Shown here: one piece after another, positions 42,323 to 51,859 of the stretch
Layout of the letters: each line of letters begins with the position of its first letter
Position numbering within the stretch: position 1 is the stretch's first letter
Origin: Elusimicrobiota bacterium
GTDB lineage: Bacteria > Elusimicrobiota > Elusimicrobia > UBA1565 > UBA9628
Direction of reading: 5' to 3'
DNA length: 64,000 nucleotides
NCBI GenBank assembly: GCA_016194705.1
Contig: JACQAZ010000004.1
Coordinates: 186,001 to 250,000 of the forward strand
The notes under the pieces: model-generated
Told to the model about the DNA's origin: nothing
What the model saw: only the letters and a program-made list of their open reading frames with translations
Database searches by the model: none
Translations under genes and position numbers: made by a program

Positions 42323-43983
42323 AGAAGGCGCGCTTGCCGCTCTCGCCGCGCGACGCGGCGCTGCTGCTCCTGCTGGCCGCCGCGGCCGCCGTGAGGCTCT
42401 CGGGCCTCACCTGGGGGCTGCCCGCGTCGTACAACGCCGATGAGCCGCACATCGTCCATACAGCGTTGGCCTACGCGGGGAGTTTCCCGCGTCCCTACGA
42501 CTTCAAATATCCCGCCTTGTGGCCGAGCTTGCTTTTTTTCTGCTACGGGGTCTATTTCCTCGTCTGGTCGTGCCTGGGCCTCTGCCACAAGGTCTCCGAG
42601 TTCGCCGGCCTCTACGCCTGGCACCCCGGCGGCTTCTTCCTGATCGGTCGGGGGCTGGCCGCGTCTTGCTCCTTGCTCGGGCCGCTGCTGCTCGCGCGCC
42701 TCGAGGGCTCTTGGCGCGGCCGGCGCTGGCCGTGGGCGGCGTTGGCCCTGGCCTTCGCGCCCGTGCTCGTCGACACCGCGCACTCCTGCAAGCCCGACTG
42801 CATGATGTTCCTGCTCGCGTGCCTGGCGTGGGTCTTTGCGATTAAGCTCTACCGGGACGGCTCGCGCGGAAGTCATTGGCTTTGCGGCGTCTTTATCGGC
42901 CTTGCCGCTTCCACTCAATACACCGCCGTTCCCATCGCCCTGCTCTTGCCCGCCGCGCATTTTCTGGGGCCCAAGAGCGCCAAGAGACGCTGGCTCTTCG
43001 AGGGCGCAGCCGCCAGCGTTGCGGCCTTTCTGCTGGCCTCGCCCTACACTTTGCTCGACTTCCCGCGCTTTTGGGCCGGCATGAAGGACTTCGCGGATCT
43101 CGCGCGCCAGACCCCATACGACGCGTGGGCGCTGCGGCGCGCGGTCGGCGTCAATCTGTGGAATTTCGCGGGGCCGGGCTCGATCGGGGGAGCGCTCGCC
43201 GTCGTCGGCCTGGGCAGGCTCGCTCTGAAGGAGAGGCGCCTGGCCTTCGTGTTGGCGCTGCCGGTGGCCGCGCAGTGGCTCATGGTCTCGCGCTACCCCG
43301 ACGGCTCCTGGGCGCGCTACGTGCTCGCGGCATACCCCGGCCTGGCGCTCTTGTCGGCCGAGGCCATGGACTGGGCCTTGCTGTGGCGGCGGCCGTTGTT
43401 CACCTTGCTGGTCTCGGTGCTGGCCTTCGCGCCCGGTATTCTTCGCTGCGTCTGGATCGATTCCTTCCTGCTGCTTCCCGACACGAGGCCCCAGGCGGCG
43501 CGCTGGATCAAGGACAACGTCCCCGAGGGCAAGGCGCTGCTGCTCGACCTCCCGCACGCGTCTCCGGACCTGCCGATGACCAAGGACGAGGTCGAAGAGC
43601 TCGAAGCCAAGACCAGGCTTGCCGGCTCGCCGCGGTCCCGCCTCTACGAGGGCATGGCCGCGGCCCATCCCGGCGGCGGCTATCGGATCTACCGCCTGCG
43701 GCGCTTCGCCCACGAGATGTACTCGGGGCCCCGGCAGGTCGAACAAAGCCAGGCCGACGCGCCCACCGTCGACGTTCGCCCGGGCCTCGACACCCTGCGC
43801 GCCCTGCGCATCGACTACGTCGTGACCTCGAACTGGGGGGCCGAGCAGACCAAGGCACCGGAGCTGGCGAGCTTCTTCGAGGAGCTGTACTCCTCGGCCG
43901 AGTTCGTCCGGGACTTCATACCGCTGCCCGGCGAGAGTTCGGGACCCGTCCTGCGCGTCTTCAAGCTCTCCCGGCAAAGATAG
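42319..43983 (+). CDS. GT39/PMT-like membrane glycosyltransferase
   Basis: 554 residues from ATG 42319; longer upstream readings lie inside the previous gene. First loop: LPASYNADEPHIVHTALAY with the Asp-Glu pair; then YPALWPSLLFFCYGVYFLVW. About ten membrane helices up to residue 375, then a soluble C-terminal domain (QAARWIKDNVPEGKALLLD onward). This matches the GT-C plan of polyprenyl-phosphate-sugar-dependent enzymes. Acceptor unknown. Confidence 0.76.
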   Translation: MKKARLPLSPRDAALLLLLAAAAAVRLSGLTWGLPASYNADEPHIVHTALAYAGSFPRPYDFKYPALWPSLLFFCYGVYFLVWSCLGLCHKVSEFAGLYAWHPGGFFLIGRGLAASCSLLGPLLLARLEGSWRGRRWPWAALALAFAPVLVDTAHSCKPDCMMFLLACLAWVFAIKLYRDGSRGSHWLCGVFIGLAASTQYTAVPIALLLPAAHFLGPKSAKRRWLFEGAAASVAAFLLASPYTLLDFPRFWAGMKDFADLARQTPYDAWALRRAVGVNLWNFAGPGSIGGALAVVGLGRLALKERRLAFVLALPVAAQWLMVSRYPDGSWARYVLAAYPGLALLSAEAMDWALLWRRPLFTLLVSVLAFAPGILRCVWIDSFLLLPDTRPQAARWIKDNVPEGKALLLDLPHASPDLPMTKDEVEELEAKTRLAGSPRSRLYEGMAAAHPGGGYRIYRLRRFAHEMYSGPRQVEQSQADAPTVDVRPGLDTLRALRIDYVVTSNWGAEQTKAPELASFFEELYSSAEFVRDFIPLPGESSGPVLRVFKLSRQR

Positions 43984-43989
43984 TATACT
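43984..43989 (+). promoter_or_regulatory. -10 element before the GT2 gene
   Basis: TATACT directly after the preceding stop codon, ending 9 nt before ATG 43999; leader of about 2-3 nt. Confidence 0.55.
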
Positions 43990-43998
43990 AGCCCCGCA

Positions 43999-44751
43999 AT
44001 GAAAGTCATCGCGGTGCTGCCCGCCTACAACGCGGAAAAGACCCTCGAGAAGACGATCCGGGACATCCCCAAGGGCTCGGTCCACGAGATCATACTCGTC
44101 GACGACTGTTCCAAGGACGGCACGGTGGCGCTGGCCAAGAAGCTGGGCCTTGCCGTGATCGTCCATGAGAGCAACAAGGGCTACGGCGGCAATCAGAAAA
44201 CCTGCTACCGTGAGGCGCTCAAGCGCGGCGCCGACATCGTCATCATGATCCACCCGGACTACCAATACGACGCGCGGCTGACCCCGATCATCACGGGCCT
44301 CATCGAGAAGGGCATCTGCGACGTCGTGCTCGGCAACCGCATCCGCACGCGCTGGGAGGCGCTGGACGGCGGCATGCCGGTCTACAAATACTTCGCCAAC
44401 CGCTTTCTGACTGTTCTTGAGAACTCGCTGACCGGCCAGAACCTCGGCGAATGGCACTCGGGCCTGCGCGCCTACTCGCGCAAGGTCCTCGAGACCGTGC
44501 CTTGGGAGCTCAACTCGGACGACTTCGTCTTCGACCAGCAGTTCCTCATCCAGAGCGCCGCCTGCCACTTTCGCCTTGGCGACGTGCCGGTGGCCGCCCG
44601 CTATTTCGCCGAGGCTTCCTCCATAAACTTTAGGCGCTCGGTGATCTACGGTCTGGCGACCTTGGGCGTCCTGTTCCAATATCAGCTCCACCGCATGGGC
44701 CTGTTCCGTTCGGCGCGCCTGACCCCCAAGCACGCCGACTCCCGCGCATGA
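43999..44751 (+). CDS. Family 2 glycosyltransferase (DPM1-like)
   Basis: 250 residues. Motifs: [46 protein letters not shown] and MIHPDYQYD (the DxD-like site read as HPDYQYD). It is close to the protein at 19290 (same NKGYGG/NRGYGG block and the [11 protein letters not shown] segment), so it is a paralogue. Probably loads a polyprenyl phosphate carrier for the adjacent GT-C enzymes. It ends in an ATGA overlap with the next gene. Confidence 0.85.
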   Translation: MKVIAVLPAYNAEKTLEKTIRDIPKGSVHEIILVDDCSKDGTVALAKKLGLAVIVHESNKGYGGNQKTCYREALKRGADIVIMIHPDYQYDARLTPIITGLIEKGICDVVLGNRIRTRWEALDGGMPVYKYFANRFLTVLENSLTGQNLGEWHSGLRAYSRKVLETVPWELNSDDFVFDQQFLIQSAACHFRLGDVPVAARYFAEASSINFRRSVIYGLATLGVLFQYQLHRMGLFRSARLTPKHADSRA

Positions 44752-46724
44752 GGGGCGGGGCCCTGGCCGCCGCGGCCGCGGGCCTCTTGCTGGCCCTGGC
44801 CTCTTTCTACAGCACGGCCCTGGGCCCTTGCGCCGAGGCGCTGGGCGCCCTCGCCAAACTCGCGGTGGTCGCTCTCATCGCGACTGGCTGCGGCCGCGCG
44901 GCGCTAGGCTCCTTGAGGCTCTCGGACGTCAGCGACTCGCAGAAGACCCTCATCGGCGCCACCGTAGGCCTGGGCCTGTTGTCCTTGTGCACCTTCGGCC
45001 TGGCCGCGCTTCATGTGCTGAGCGTCTGGAGCCTGGCCGTCATGCTCGCGGGGCTGTGGCTTGCCGGGTTCTCCGAGCTGCGCGCGGTCGTGGTCTCGCT
45101 GGGAGCCAACCGGAACCTGCTCGTCGAGCGCCCCTGGGCGGCCGCGGGCGTGCTCTCGGCGCTCGCACTCGCGCTGATCCCGGCCGGCGCCCCTCCGCAC
45201 CACTACGACGCCTTGGTCTACCATCTGCCGCTGGCGCAGGCCTACGCGCGGGCGGGGTCCTTGGCGGCCAACCCGCGCCTGCTCTACTCGCATTTCCCCC
45301 AAAACGGCGAGATGCTCTTCACTTTGGCTCTTCTGATGAAGTCGGATCTGCTCGCGCAGATGTTCATGTGGCTGTGCCTGGTGCTCTCGGTGTGGTGGCT
45401 GCTCGAGCTCGGCAAGCGCGAGGCCCCGCTCTCGGCGGTGCTGCTGGGCTGCCTGCTTCTCTGCACCCACACCTCGGTGATGCTGCTCTCCGGCACGGCC
45501 TACGTCGAGTCCTTGGTGATGCTCTGGACGACCGCGTCGGTCCTGTGCTTCCTGCGCTGGCGGCAAGTCGATGCGGCCACGCCCGGCCAGCGCTCCTGGC
45601 TCGAGCTCTGCGCGGTCTTCTCGGGTCTGGCGCTGGGCGCCAAGTACACGGCTGGGGCCACGGCGGCGCTCTTGTCCGCGGCCTTGGCCGCGCGCCTGGC
45701 CGGGGCGCAACCACGCGAGCGCGGCTCGCGCTGGGCCGATCTCGGCCTCTACGCGCTCATCACGACGGCCGTCTTCGCGCCTTGGCTCGTGAAGAACGCG
45801 CTGAGCGTCGGCAATCCCGTGTTCCCGTTTCTGTACCGGCTGTTTCCCGCAACGGACACCGGCTGGACCGCCGAGACAGCCGCGCGCTACTTCCAGGTGC
45901 TGACCGAGTACGGCCATCGCGGGACTTGGGCCCAGGACCTCTGGACCTTGCCCGCGCGGCTTCTGACCAACGACCCGCGCTTCGGCGGCGGCATGGACGC
46001 GCTTGGGCGCCTGGGCTGGGAACTGGTCTTCGCGAGCCTGCCGCTCTCGGTCTGGGCCCTGCGGCAGAACCGGTTCTGGCGCGGCCTCCTCCTTTTTTCC
46101 GGGACTTATTTGGTGGTCTGGTTTTTCACGGGCGTCGTCCTGCGCTTTTTGACGGCGATCGCCCCCTTGCTTTGCCTGCTCGCCGGCTGCGGCCTCTGGC
46201 GCTTGTGGAGCGAGTTGGAGGCCGGGGGACGCTGGATCTTGGGCACGGCGCTGGCATTGCTGACCGCGACCCACCTGTTCCTCTTCCTCTACGTCCAGGC
46301 GGTCTTCGGCGTCGGGGGCGTGATCATAGGGGCCGAGAGCCGGCCCGATTTCCTAAGCCGCCGCTTCGACTACTATCCCTGCGCGCGCTACGCCGACGAG
46401 AATTTGGACAAAAATGTTAAACTGCTGATCGTGGGCGAACAGCGCGGCTATTACGTCGACCGTGACCACGAGGCGAGCACGGTCAACGCCCCCAATCGCT
46501 ACATCGCCTGGGCCAACGAGGCCAAGGACCCCGCGGAGCTCGCCGCGCGCATGAAAAGCGAGGGCTTCACCCACCTGCTGTTTGTCCCACGCGAGTGGGC
46601 GCGCCTGGGCGCCGGCCTGGGCCTGCTCTCAAAAAGGGGCCTCTCGAACTTCACGGGCCTCGAGCCCGGACGCCTGGCCGGCGTCTATCGCGGCCCCGCC
46701 TGCGCGCTATACTCCATCCCTTGA
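44748..46724 (+). CDS. Large GT-C-like membrane glycosyltransferase (paralogue of 27225)
   Basis: 658 residues. About thirteen hydrophobic segments to residue 530, then a soluble tail ([23 protein letters not shown]). The loop [20 protein letters not shown] corresponds to the Asp-Glu loop of its paralogue at 27225 but has Asp-Ala, which would be unusual if the Glu is catalytic. [16 protein letters not shown] is a shared late motif of this group. Function inferred only from topology and neighbours. Confidence 0.72.
   Translation: MRGGALAAAAAGLLLALASFYSTALGPCAEALGALAKLAVVALIATGCGRAALGSLRLSDVSDSQKTLIGATVGLGLLSLCTFGLAALHVLSVWSLAVMLAGLWLAGFSELRAVVVSLGANRNLLVERPWAAAGVLSALALALIPAGAPPHHYDALVYHLPLAQAYARAGSLAANPRLLYSHFPQNGEMLFTLALLMKSDLLAQMFMWLCLVLSVWWLLELGKREAPLSAVLLGCLLLCTHTSVMLLSGTAYVESLVMLWTTASVLCFLRWRQVDAATPGQRSWLELCAVFSGLALGAKYTAGATAALLSAALAARLAGAQPRERGSRWADLGLYALITTAVFAPWLVKNALSVGNPVFPFLYRLFPATDTGWTAETAARYFQVLTEYGHRGTWAQDLWTLPARLLTNDPRFGGGMDALGRLGWELVFASLPLSVWALRQNRFWRGLLLFSGTYLVVWFFTGVVLRFLTAIAPLLCLLAGCGLWRLWSELEAGGRWILGTALALLTATHLFLFLYVQAVFGVGGVIIGAESRPDFLSRRFDYYPCARYADENLDKNVKLLIVGEQRGYYVDRDHEASTVNAPNRYIAWANEAKDPAELAARMKSEGFTHLLFVPREWARLGAGLGLLSKRGLSNFTGLEPGRLAGVYRGPACALYSIP
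46708..46713 (+). promoter_or_regulatory. Internal -10 element before the WecA-like gene
   Basis: TATACT lies within the last codons of the preceding gene and ends 10 nt before ATG 46724. It could give the WecA-like gene its own short-leader transcript. Confidence 0.4.
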
Positions 46725-47770
46725 TGCAGACCTTCGTCGACAACTGGAAGCTCTACCTTTGGGCGCTGGGCGCGGCCGGGACGCTGTCCTGGATCCTAAC
46801 CCCCGGGGTGCGCTGGGCGGCGGTGCGCTTCGATTGGCTCGACCACCCCTCGTCCTCGGTCAAGACTCACAAGGTCGCGACACCGTCCCTGGGCGGCATT
46901 GCGATCTTCCTCGCCTACACCGGCACCTTGCTCCTTCTGCGCTACCAGACCCAGTTTCCGACCGGAACCTTGCGCTCCCTGCGCGGGCTGCTCGTCGGCG
47001 GCACCATGGTCTTCGCGCTGGGGATCGTCGACGACCTCAAGAAACCGCAGGGCCTGGGATTTAAGTCCAAGTTCGCCGTGCAGGCCCTGGCCGCCTGCGT
47101 GCTTTCCTACTTCGACATCCGCATCCATTTCGTCTCGCCCGACTACCTCGCCGTCGCCCTGACCGCGGTCTGGGTCGTCGGCATCACCAACGCTTTCAAT
47201 ATCGTCGACATCATGGACGGCCTGAGCGCCTCCCAGGCGGCCGTGGCGGCCCTGGCCTTCCTCATGATCTCGCTGCCCTCCGAGGAGCTCTACGTCAACT
47301 TCGCCTCGGCGGCCCTGGCGGGAGCGGCGGCGGGCTTTCTGCCGTGGAACCTCTCGCACAAGGCCAAGATCTTCATGGGAGATTCCGGCTCCATGCTGCT
47401 GGGCTTTCTGCTGGCGGGCATCTCTTTGGGCACGCGCTACAGCGACGTCAACAACATCGGCGTCTACGCGCCGCTCCTGATCCTGCTCGTGCCGATGTAC
47501 GATACCTTCTTCGTCATGTACCTGCGCCTGCGGCAAGGGAAATCTCCTTTTCTGGGGTCCAAGGACCATTTCGCGCTGCGCCTGGAGGAGCTGGGCTACT
47601 CGCGCCGCACGATCGTGCTCTGGGCCGCGGGGGCCGCGGGCTTTCTGGGCTTCCTCGCTTTTCTGGTGACCCAGCTGCCCACGGCCTGGGCGCTGTGCCT
47701 GTATCTGGTCGTGGTCATCGAGCTGCTGATCCTGAGCCATCACCTCGCTCAGGTCACGATGCGCGATTAA
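46724..47770 (+). CDS. Polyprenyl-phosphate HexNAc-1-phosphate transferase (WecA/TagO/MraY family)
   Basis: 348 residues from ATG 46724 (TGATG junction). About ten helices. Family motifs in order: VATPSLGGIAIF, LGIVDDLKKP (the Asp-Asp pair near residue 105), NAFNIVDIMDGL near residue 160, and IFMGDSGSMLLGF near residue 217. GKSPFLGSKDHFALRLEELG is the last cytoplasmic loop; the usual His-rich HxHH is reduced here to DHFALRL. The enzyme links a sugar phosphate to undecaprenyl phosphate and would start glycan assembly for this block. Confidence 0.87.
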   Translation: MQTFVDNWKLYLWALGAAGTLSWILTPGVRWAAVRFDWLDHPSSSVKTHKVATPSLGGIAIFLAYTGTLLLLRYQTQFPTGTLRSLRGLLVGGTMVFALGIVDDLKKPQGLGFKSKFAVQALAACVLSYFDIRIHFVSPDYLAVALTAVWVVGITNAFNIVDIMDGLSASQAAVAALAFLMISLPSEELYVNFASAALAGAAAGFLPWNLSHKAKIFMGDSGSMLLGFLLAGISLGTRYSDVNNIGVYAPLLILLVPMYDTFFVMYLRLRQGKSPFLGSKDHFALRLEELGYSRRTIVLWAAGAAGFLGFLAFLVTQLPTAWALCLYLVVVIELLILSHHLAQVTMRD

Positions 47771-49132
47771 ATGATCAAGACCGACGTCCTGATCCTCGGC
47801 GGCGGGCTGGCGGGCCTCTCGACGGCGCACCACCTCAACAGGCTCGGGAGCTTGAGCGCGCTCGTCGTCGAGACGGGCCCATTTGTCGGCGGCACCGCGG
47901 GCACCGAGCGCCACGGCGAATTTCTCTTCGACCACACCGGCCACCTGCTGCACCTTCACGACGCCTACGGCAAGAAATTCATTCTGAGCCTCTTGAAGGG
48001 GAACTGGGCCCTGCACAGCCGCAGCTCCTGGATCCACTCCCAGGGCGTGGCGACCCGCTATCCGTTCCAGGCCAACACTCACGGCCTGCCCTGGCCGTCG
48101 GCGGAGGACTGCGTGGCGGGCTTCCTCAAGACCGTGCATGATCCGAGAGTCCTTCCGAAGTCCCCGTCATTCCGGGACTGGTGCCTGGCGACCTTCGGCG
48201 CCGGGATCTCGCGGCAGTTCATGTTCCCGTACAACGAGAAGCTCTGGCGCGGGCCGCTCTCGAGGCTGACGACCGAGTGGCAGGGCCGCTTCGTTCCTAA
48301 GCCCGCGCCCTCGGAGGTGCTCTACGGGGCCTTGATGGACCAGAAGAAGTTTTTCGGCTACAACGCGGACTTCCGCTACCCCGTGCGCGGCGGCATGCAG
48401 GTCCTGCCCGACGCCCTGGCGGCCGGCCTCAAGCAGGGCCAGGTCCGCACGAATTGCGCGGCGCGCTTCGTCGACCTCGCATCAAAGACCGCCGTCGTCG
48501 AGAATCTCGGCGAGGTCCAGTTCGAGCGTCTCGTCAACACGATGCCGCTCGTCGATTTTCTCGACCTCTGCCGGCCGCTGTCGGCTTCCGTGAGCGTCGC
48601 CCGGCTGCGCCTGCGCTACAATACCGTTTACAACCTCAACCTCGGCGTCGAGCGGCCCCGCATGTCGGAGAAGCATTGGATCTATTTCCCCGAGAAGAAA
48701 TATCCGTTCTATCGGGTGGGCTATTCGAGCAATTTCTCCCCGCACTTGGCCCCCAGGGGGGCGAGCTCGCTCTACATCGAGGTCTCGCGGCGCTGCGACG
48801 AGAAGGTCGACTTGAGAACGCTCGAGAACCAGGTCCTCTCCGGCCTGCGTTCGTGCGGGATTCTCAAGTCGTCCGACAAGCTGCTGGCCAAGGTCTGGAT
48901 GCCGATTCGCTGCGCCTACGTGGTCTACGATTTCGCGCGGACCCCGGCGGTCGCGGCGATCTTCAAGCACCTGGGAAAGATCGGCGTCGAATCGATCGGC
49001 CGCTACGGCGCATGGAAGTACTCCTTCATGGAGGAGACCATACTCGACGGCAAGCGCTGCGCCGAGCGCCTCCTCGGCCTCTCCTCCCAAGCCGAAAAAA
49101 CCGCGCAACCGGAGCTCAAGGCCCTCAAGTAG
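47771..49132 (+). CDS. FAD-dependent oxidoreductase, UDP-galactopyranose mutase-like
   Basis: 453 residues. The dinucleotide motif is DVLILGGGLAGLSTAHHL at the N-terminus, then VVETGPFVGGTAG (NAD_binding_8 pattern) and FDHTGHLLHLHD. PYNEKLWRGPLSRLTTEWQG near residue 155 and GRYGAWKYSFMEETI at the C-terminus are typical of amine-oxidase-like proteins and flavin mutases of glycan loci. It may interconvert pyranose and furanose forms or reduce/oxidise a sugar; the exact reaction is not readable. Starts right after the preceding TAA. Confidence 0.77.
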   Translation: MIKTDVLILGGGLAGLSTAHHLNRLGSLSALVVETGPFVGGTAGTERHGEFLFDHTGHLLHLHDAYGKKFILSLLKGNWALHSRSSWIHSQGVATRYPFQANTHGLPWPSAEDCVAGFLKTVHDPRVLPKSPSFRDWCLATFGAGISRQFMFPYNEKLWRGPLSRLTTEWQGRFVPKPAPSEVLYGALMDQKKFFGYNADFRYPVRGGMQVLPDALAAGLKQGQVRTNCAARFVDLASKTAVVENLGEVQFERLVNTMPLVDFLDLCRPLSASVSVARLRLRYNTVYNLNLGVERPRMSEKHWIYFPEKKYPFYRVGYSSNFSPHLAPRGASSLYIEVSRRCDEKVDLRTLENQVLSGLRSCGILKSSDKLLAKVWMPIRCAYVVYDFARTPAVAAIFKHLGKIGVESIGRYGAWKYSFMEETILDGKRCAERLLGLSSQAEKTAQPELKALK

Positions 49133-49133
49133 T

Positions 49134-49937
49134 TCAGCGCAGCGCCATCGAGAGTCCGAAGCCCAGCGGCAGCAGGTAGAGCATCGGCTGCAGGGTCTCG
49201 GGCAGGACATTGCGCAGGGGCAGCAGAACCAGCGCGACGAGCCCCGCGGCGATCGCAAAGCGCAGGGCTCTCTTCTGCAGCCAGCCGAGCTCGAAGCCCG
49301 AGGAGGCCGTTCGCAGCTCGAAGAGACCCAGCCCGCCTTCGGCCTTCGGGTCGTAGCTGACGTCGTGGCCGAGCTCCTTGAGATGCGATAAGAGCGCGGG
49401 GGTCACGCCGTTGGTCGCGATGAAAGAGAACAGCACGCGCAGCTCGTCGGGAAGGGCCGCGTCCGACCAGCGCAGCAGGCGGCCGTTGACGCGCAGGACC
49501 GGGACGGGTCTCGACGGCTCGGGCGCGCGCGCCTTTCGCGAGCGGCGCGTGGCGCGCCAGGAGCGCCATTCCGCGACGAGCTTGGGCGTAAATCCCTTCT
49601 CGCGTATTCGCTTGATGAGCGCGGCGATGTCGTCGGGCAGGTCCTTGTCGGTGGACTTGTAGGTCTGGCCGTCGAGCACGATCGCAAGGTCCGCCCCTTG
49701 GGGCACCACCTGCGGCTCGGGCTCGAAGACGCGGCGGCAGGACTTGCATTCGACGGCGGCGTGATCGTTGGGGCTCCCGCAGCCCGGGCAGGGGTGTTCC
49801 GCCCGGACGGGCCGCGGGGCGGCCTCGCCGGGCAGTTCGATGTTGCCGAAGCGCCTCAAACCCGCCAGCGAGCGCTTGAGGTCCTCGGGCAGCGGGCCGC
49901 TTGAGCCCTCGATGAAGTCGAACCGGTCGGCGGGCAT
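49134..49937 (-). CDS. Zinc-ribbon membrane protein of unknown function
   Basis: 267 residues. A zinc ribbon near residue 49 (CPGCGSPNDHAAVECKSCRR, two CxxC pairs). Two similar segments follow: LDGQTYKSTDKDLPDDIAAL and VNGRLLRWSDAALPDELRVL, an internal duplication. Two membrane helices lie at the C-terminus (about 222-242 and 248-266). No known family is recognised. It is convergent with the flavoprotein gene (1-nt gap) and divergent from the lipoprotein gene. Confidence 0.72.
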   Translation of the reverse strand: MPADRFDFIEGSSGPLPEDLKRSLAGLRRFGNIELPGEAAPRPVRAEHPCPGCGSPNDHAAVECKSCRRVFEPEPQVVPQGADLAIVLDGQTYKSTDKDLPDDIAALIKRIREKGFTPKLVAEWRSWRATRRSRKARAPEPSRPVPVLRVNGRLLRWSDAALPDELRVLFSFIATNGVTPALLSHLKELGHDVSYDPKAEGGLGLFELRTASSGFELGWLQKRALRFAIAAGLVALVLLPLRNVLPETLQPMLYLLPLGFGLSMALR

Positions 49938-49949
49938 GGTCTTGCCGAT

Positions 49950-49955
49950 AGTCTA
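49950..49955 (-). promoter_or_regulatory. -10 element for the zinc-ribbon protein gene
   Basis: On the minus strand TAGACT ends 12 nt before ATG 49937. Confidence 0.35.
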
Positions 49956-49993
49956 GGCCCAAGACGGCCGCAATTCAAGGGCTGTTCCCGCTT

Positions 49994-50002
49994 TGGTATA
50001 CT
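49994..50002 (+). promoter_or_regulatory. Extended -10 element at the lipoprotein start
   Basis: TGG plus TATACT (49997-50002) ends exactly 6 nt before ATG 50009, so +1 coincides with the start codon. Confidence 0.6.
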
Positions 50003-50008
50003 TTTTTC

Positions 50009-50428
50009 ATGTCCGTCATTAGGGCCGTGCTTTGCGTGGCCGCGTTGGTCTGCCTGTCGGGCTGCGTCGCCGAGCTCGTCGAAAAGGAGAAGCCCCGCAA
50101 GGGGCCGGTTCCCGAGGTCGGCTACATCGCGCTCGGCGGCGGCGAGGTCCGCTATTCGACCGACGGCTGGGGCTTCGTCGTGTCGCTGCGGCGCCGCACC
50201 GCGCTGCGCAAGATGCGCAAGGTCTGCCGCGGCAAGGGCCTGGTCGCCAAGATCAGCGACGATTTCACGCGGCAGGACTCGGATGCGATCTACTCGGGCG
50301 AGGAGCTCTCCGATAACATGCAGAAGGGCCTCGAGCACTACAGCGTCGCCATGTACCGCCACATCGTCTTCGAGTGCAAAGAGGCGGAGAAGCCGCTCGC
50401 CAAGCCGGGACAGGAGAAAAAGCAGTGA
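50009..50428 (+). CDS. Small lipoprotein of unknown function
   Basis: 139 residues. Signal II peptide with lipobox LSGC (Cys19), so the mature protein should be lipid-anchored. The mature part contains VGYIALGGGEVRYSTDGWGF and two Cys (VCRGKG, FECKEA) that might pair. The C-terminus is Lys/Glu-rich. It overlaps the exonuclease gene as GTGA, an odd partner that gives no functional hint. Confidence 0.78.
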   Translation: MSVIRAVLCVAALVCLSGCVAELVEKEKPRKGPVPEVGYIALGGGEVRYSTDGWGFVVSLRRRTALRKMRKVCRGKGLVAKISDDFTRQDSDAIYSGEELSDNMQKGLEHYSVAMYRHIVFECKEAEKPLAKPGQEKKQ

Positions 50429-51198
50429 AACAAGACCGCCCGCTCGTCATCTTCGACCTCGAGGCCACCGGCGTCTCGCCGCTCGAGGACCGCATCGTCG
50501 ACATCGCTCTCATCCGCCGCCAGCCCGGCGGCGGCGAAGAGGTCTTCTCCTCTTTGGTCAACCCTGGCCTGCCCATCCCCAAGGACGCGGTCGCCGTGCA
50601 CCACATCACCGACGAGATGGTCAAGGACGCTCCGAGCCTCAAGGAACTCGCGCCCAAGATACTCCAGTTCCTCGAAGGCGCCGACCTCGGCGGCTTCAAC
50701 GTGCTCAAATACGACATCCCGCTGCTGGCCAACGAGCTCAAGCGCGCCGGCTTCGAGCTCCCCCTGGAGGGGCGGCGCGTCGTCGACGCCTTCTCGATCT
50801 ACCAGAAAAAAGAGCCGCGCAACCTGGCCGCGGCCTACCAGCTCTATTGCGGCAAGGCCATCGCCAACGCCCACCGGGCCGAGGCCGACGCGCGCGCCAC
50901 GCTTGAGATCCTCGACGCGCAGCTTTCGCACTACCCCGATCTCCCGCAAGAGATGGGCGCCCTCTCGGCTTTCTGCGCGCCGCGCGACGCCGTCGACCGC
51001 GAGGGGAAGTTCGTTTGGCGCAACGGCGAGGTGGTCTTCGGCTTCGGCGGCAAGCACCGCGGCAAGACCTTGCGCGAGGTCGCCAAGGCCGACCGCAGCT
51101 ACATCAACTGGATGATCGACAAGGGCTCGTTCAGCGCCGAGGTCGTCAAGCTCTGCCAGGCCGCCCTTTCGGGCGAGCTTCCTGTGCGCAAAGAGTAG
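50425..51198 (+). CDS. DnaQ-like 3'-5' exonuclease with ExoX-like C-terminal domain
   Basis: 257 residues from GTG 50425. DEDDh exonuclease motifs: VIFDLEATG (Exo I, Asp-x-Glu near residue 10), GGFNVLKYDIPLL (Exo II near residue 92) and NAHRAEADARATLEI (Exo III, His and Asp near residue 152). The C-terminal 75 residues (VVFGFGGKHRGKTLREV, RSYINWMIDKGSFS) match the small domain found after exonuclease X-T folds. Probably a DNA repair or proofreading-type nuclease rather than the replicative epsilon subunit. Confidence 0.87.
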   Translation: MKQDRPLVIFDLEATGVSPLEDRIVDIALIRRQPGGGEEVFSSLVNPGLPIPKDAVAVHHITDEMVKDAPSLKELAPKILQFLEGADLGGFNVLKYDIPLLANELKRAGFELPLEGRRVVDAFSIYQKKEPRNLAAAYQLYCGKAIANAHRAEADARATLEILDAQLSHYPDLPQEMGALSAFCAPRDAVDREGKFVWRNGEVVFGFGGKHRGKTLREVAKADRSYINWMIDKGSFSAEVVKLCQAALSGELPVRKE

Positions 51199-51202
51199 CG
51201 GC

Positions 51203-51859
51203 GTGAGGAAAGCCGTCGTCCTGCTCTCCGGGGGCCTCGACTCGACGACAGCCCTGTACTGGGCGAAGCGCCGGGGGTTTTCGCCGATCGCGCTCTGCGT
51301 GCGCTACGGCCAGAGGCACGAGCGCGAGCTCTTGGCCGCGCGCGCCGTGGCAAAGACCGCCGGCGTCCCCTGTTTCGAGGTCGACCTCGTCTTGCCGTGG
51401 CTCAAGGTGAGCTCGCTGTTGGACAAGACGCAGAGCCTGCCCGACTTGCCTCTCGGCAAGATCGGACGCGGCGGAGTCCCCTCGACCTATGTGCCGGGCC
51501 GCAACACGATCTTCCTCGCCCTGGGCGTCTCGCTAGCGGACGCCGTAGGCGCGCGGGCCGTCGTTCTGGGGGCCAACGCGCTGGATTATTCGGGCTACCC
51601 CGACTGCCGCCCCGATTATCTCGCCGCCTTTGGGAAGGTCGCGCGCCTGGGCACCAAGAGCGGCAGGATCGAAGTGCTGGCACCTCTCTCGAAGCTCGAC
51701 AAGGAGGAGATCGTGCGGCTAGCCGGCAGGCTCGGAGCACCCCTGCGCCTGACCTGGTCGTGCTACCGCGGCGGGGCCAGACCGTGCGGGCGCTGCGATT
51801 CCTGCAAGCTGCGCGCCAAGGGCTTTTTGAGGGCCGGGCTCGGGGATCCCGCGCTATGA
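51203..51859 (+). CDS. queC: 7-cyano-7-deazaguanine (preQ0) synthase
   Basis: 218 residues from GTG 51203. PP-loop AVVLLSGGLDSTTALYWA at residue 4, VRYGQRHERE, VPGRNTIFLALGVSLA, and the C-terminal zinc site CYRGGARPCGRCDSCKLRAKGF (four Cys). QueC converts 7-carboxy-7-deazaguanine to preQ0 using ATP and ammonia, for queuosine or for deazaguanine DNA modification. queE follows as an ATGA overlap. QueD and QueF are not in the window. Confidence 0.95.
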   Translation: MRKAVVLLSGGLDSTTALYWAKRRGFSPIALCVRYGQRHERELLAARAVAKTAGVPCFEVDLVLPWLKVSSLLDKTQSLPDLPLGKIGRGGVPSTYVPGRNTIFLALGVSLADAVGARAVVLGANALDYSGYPDCRPDYLAAFGKVARLGTKSGRIEVLAPLSKLDKEEIVRLAGRLGAPLRLTWSCYRGGARPCGRCDSCKLRAKGFLRAGLGDPAL

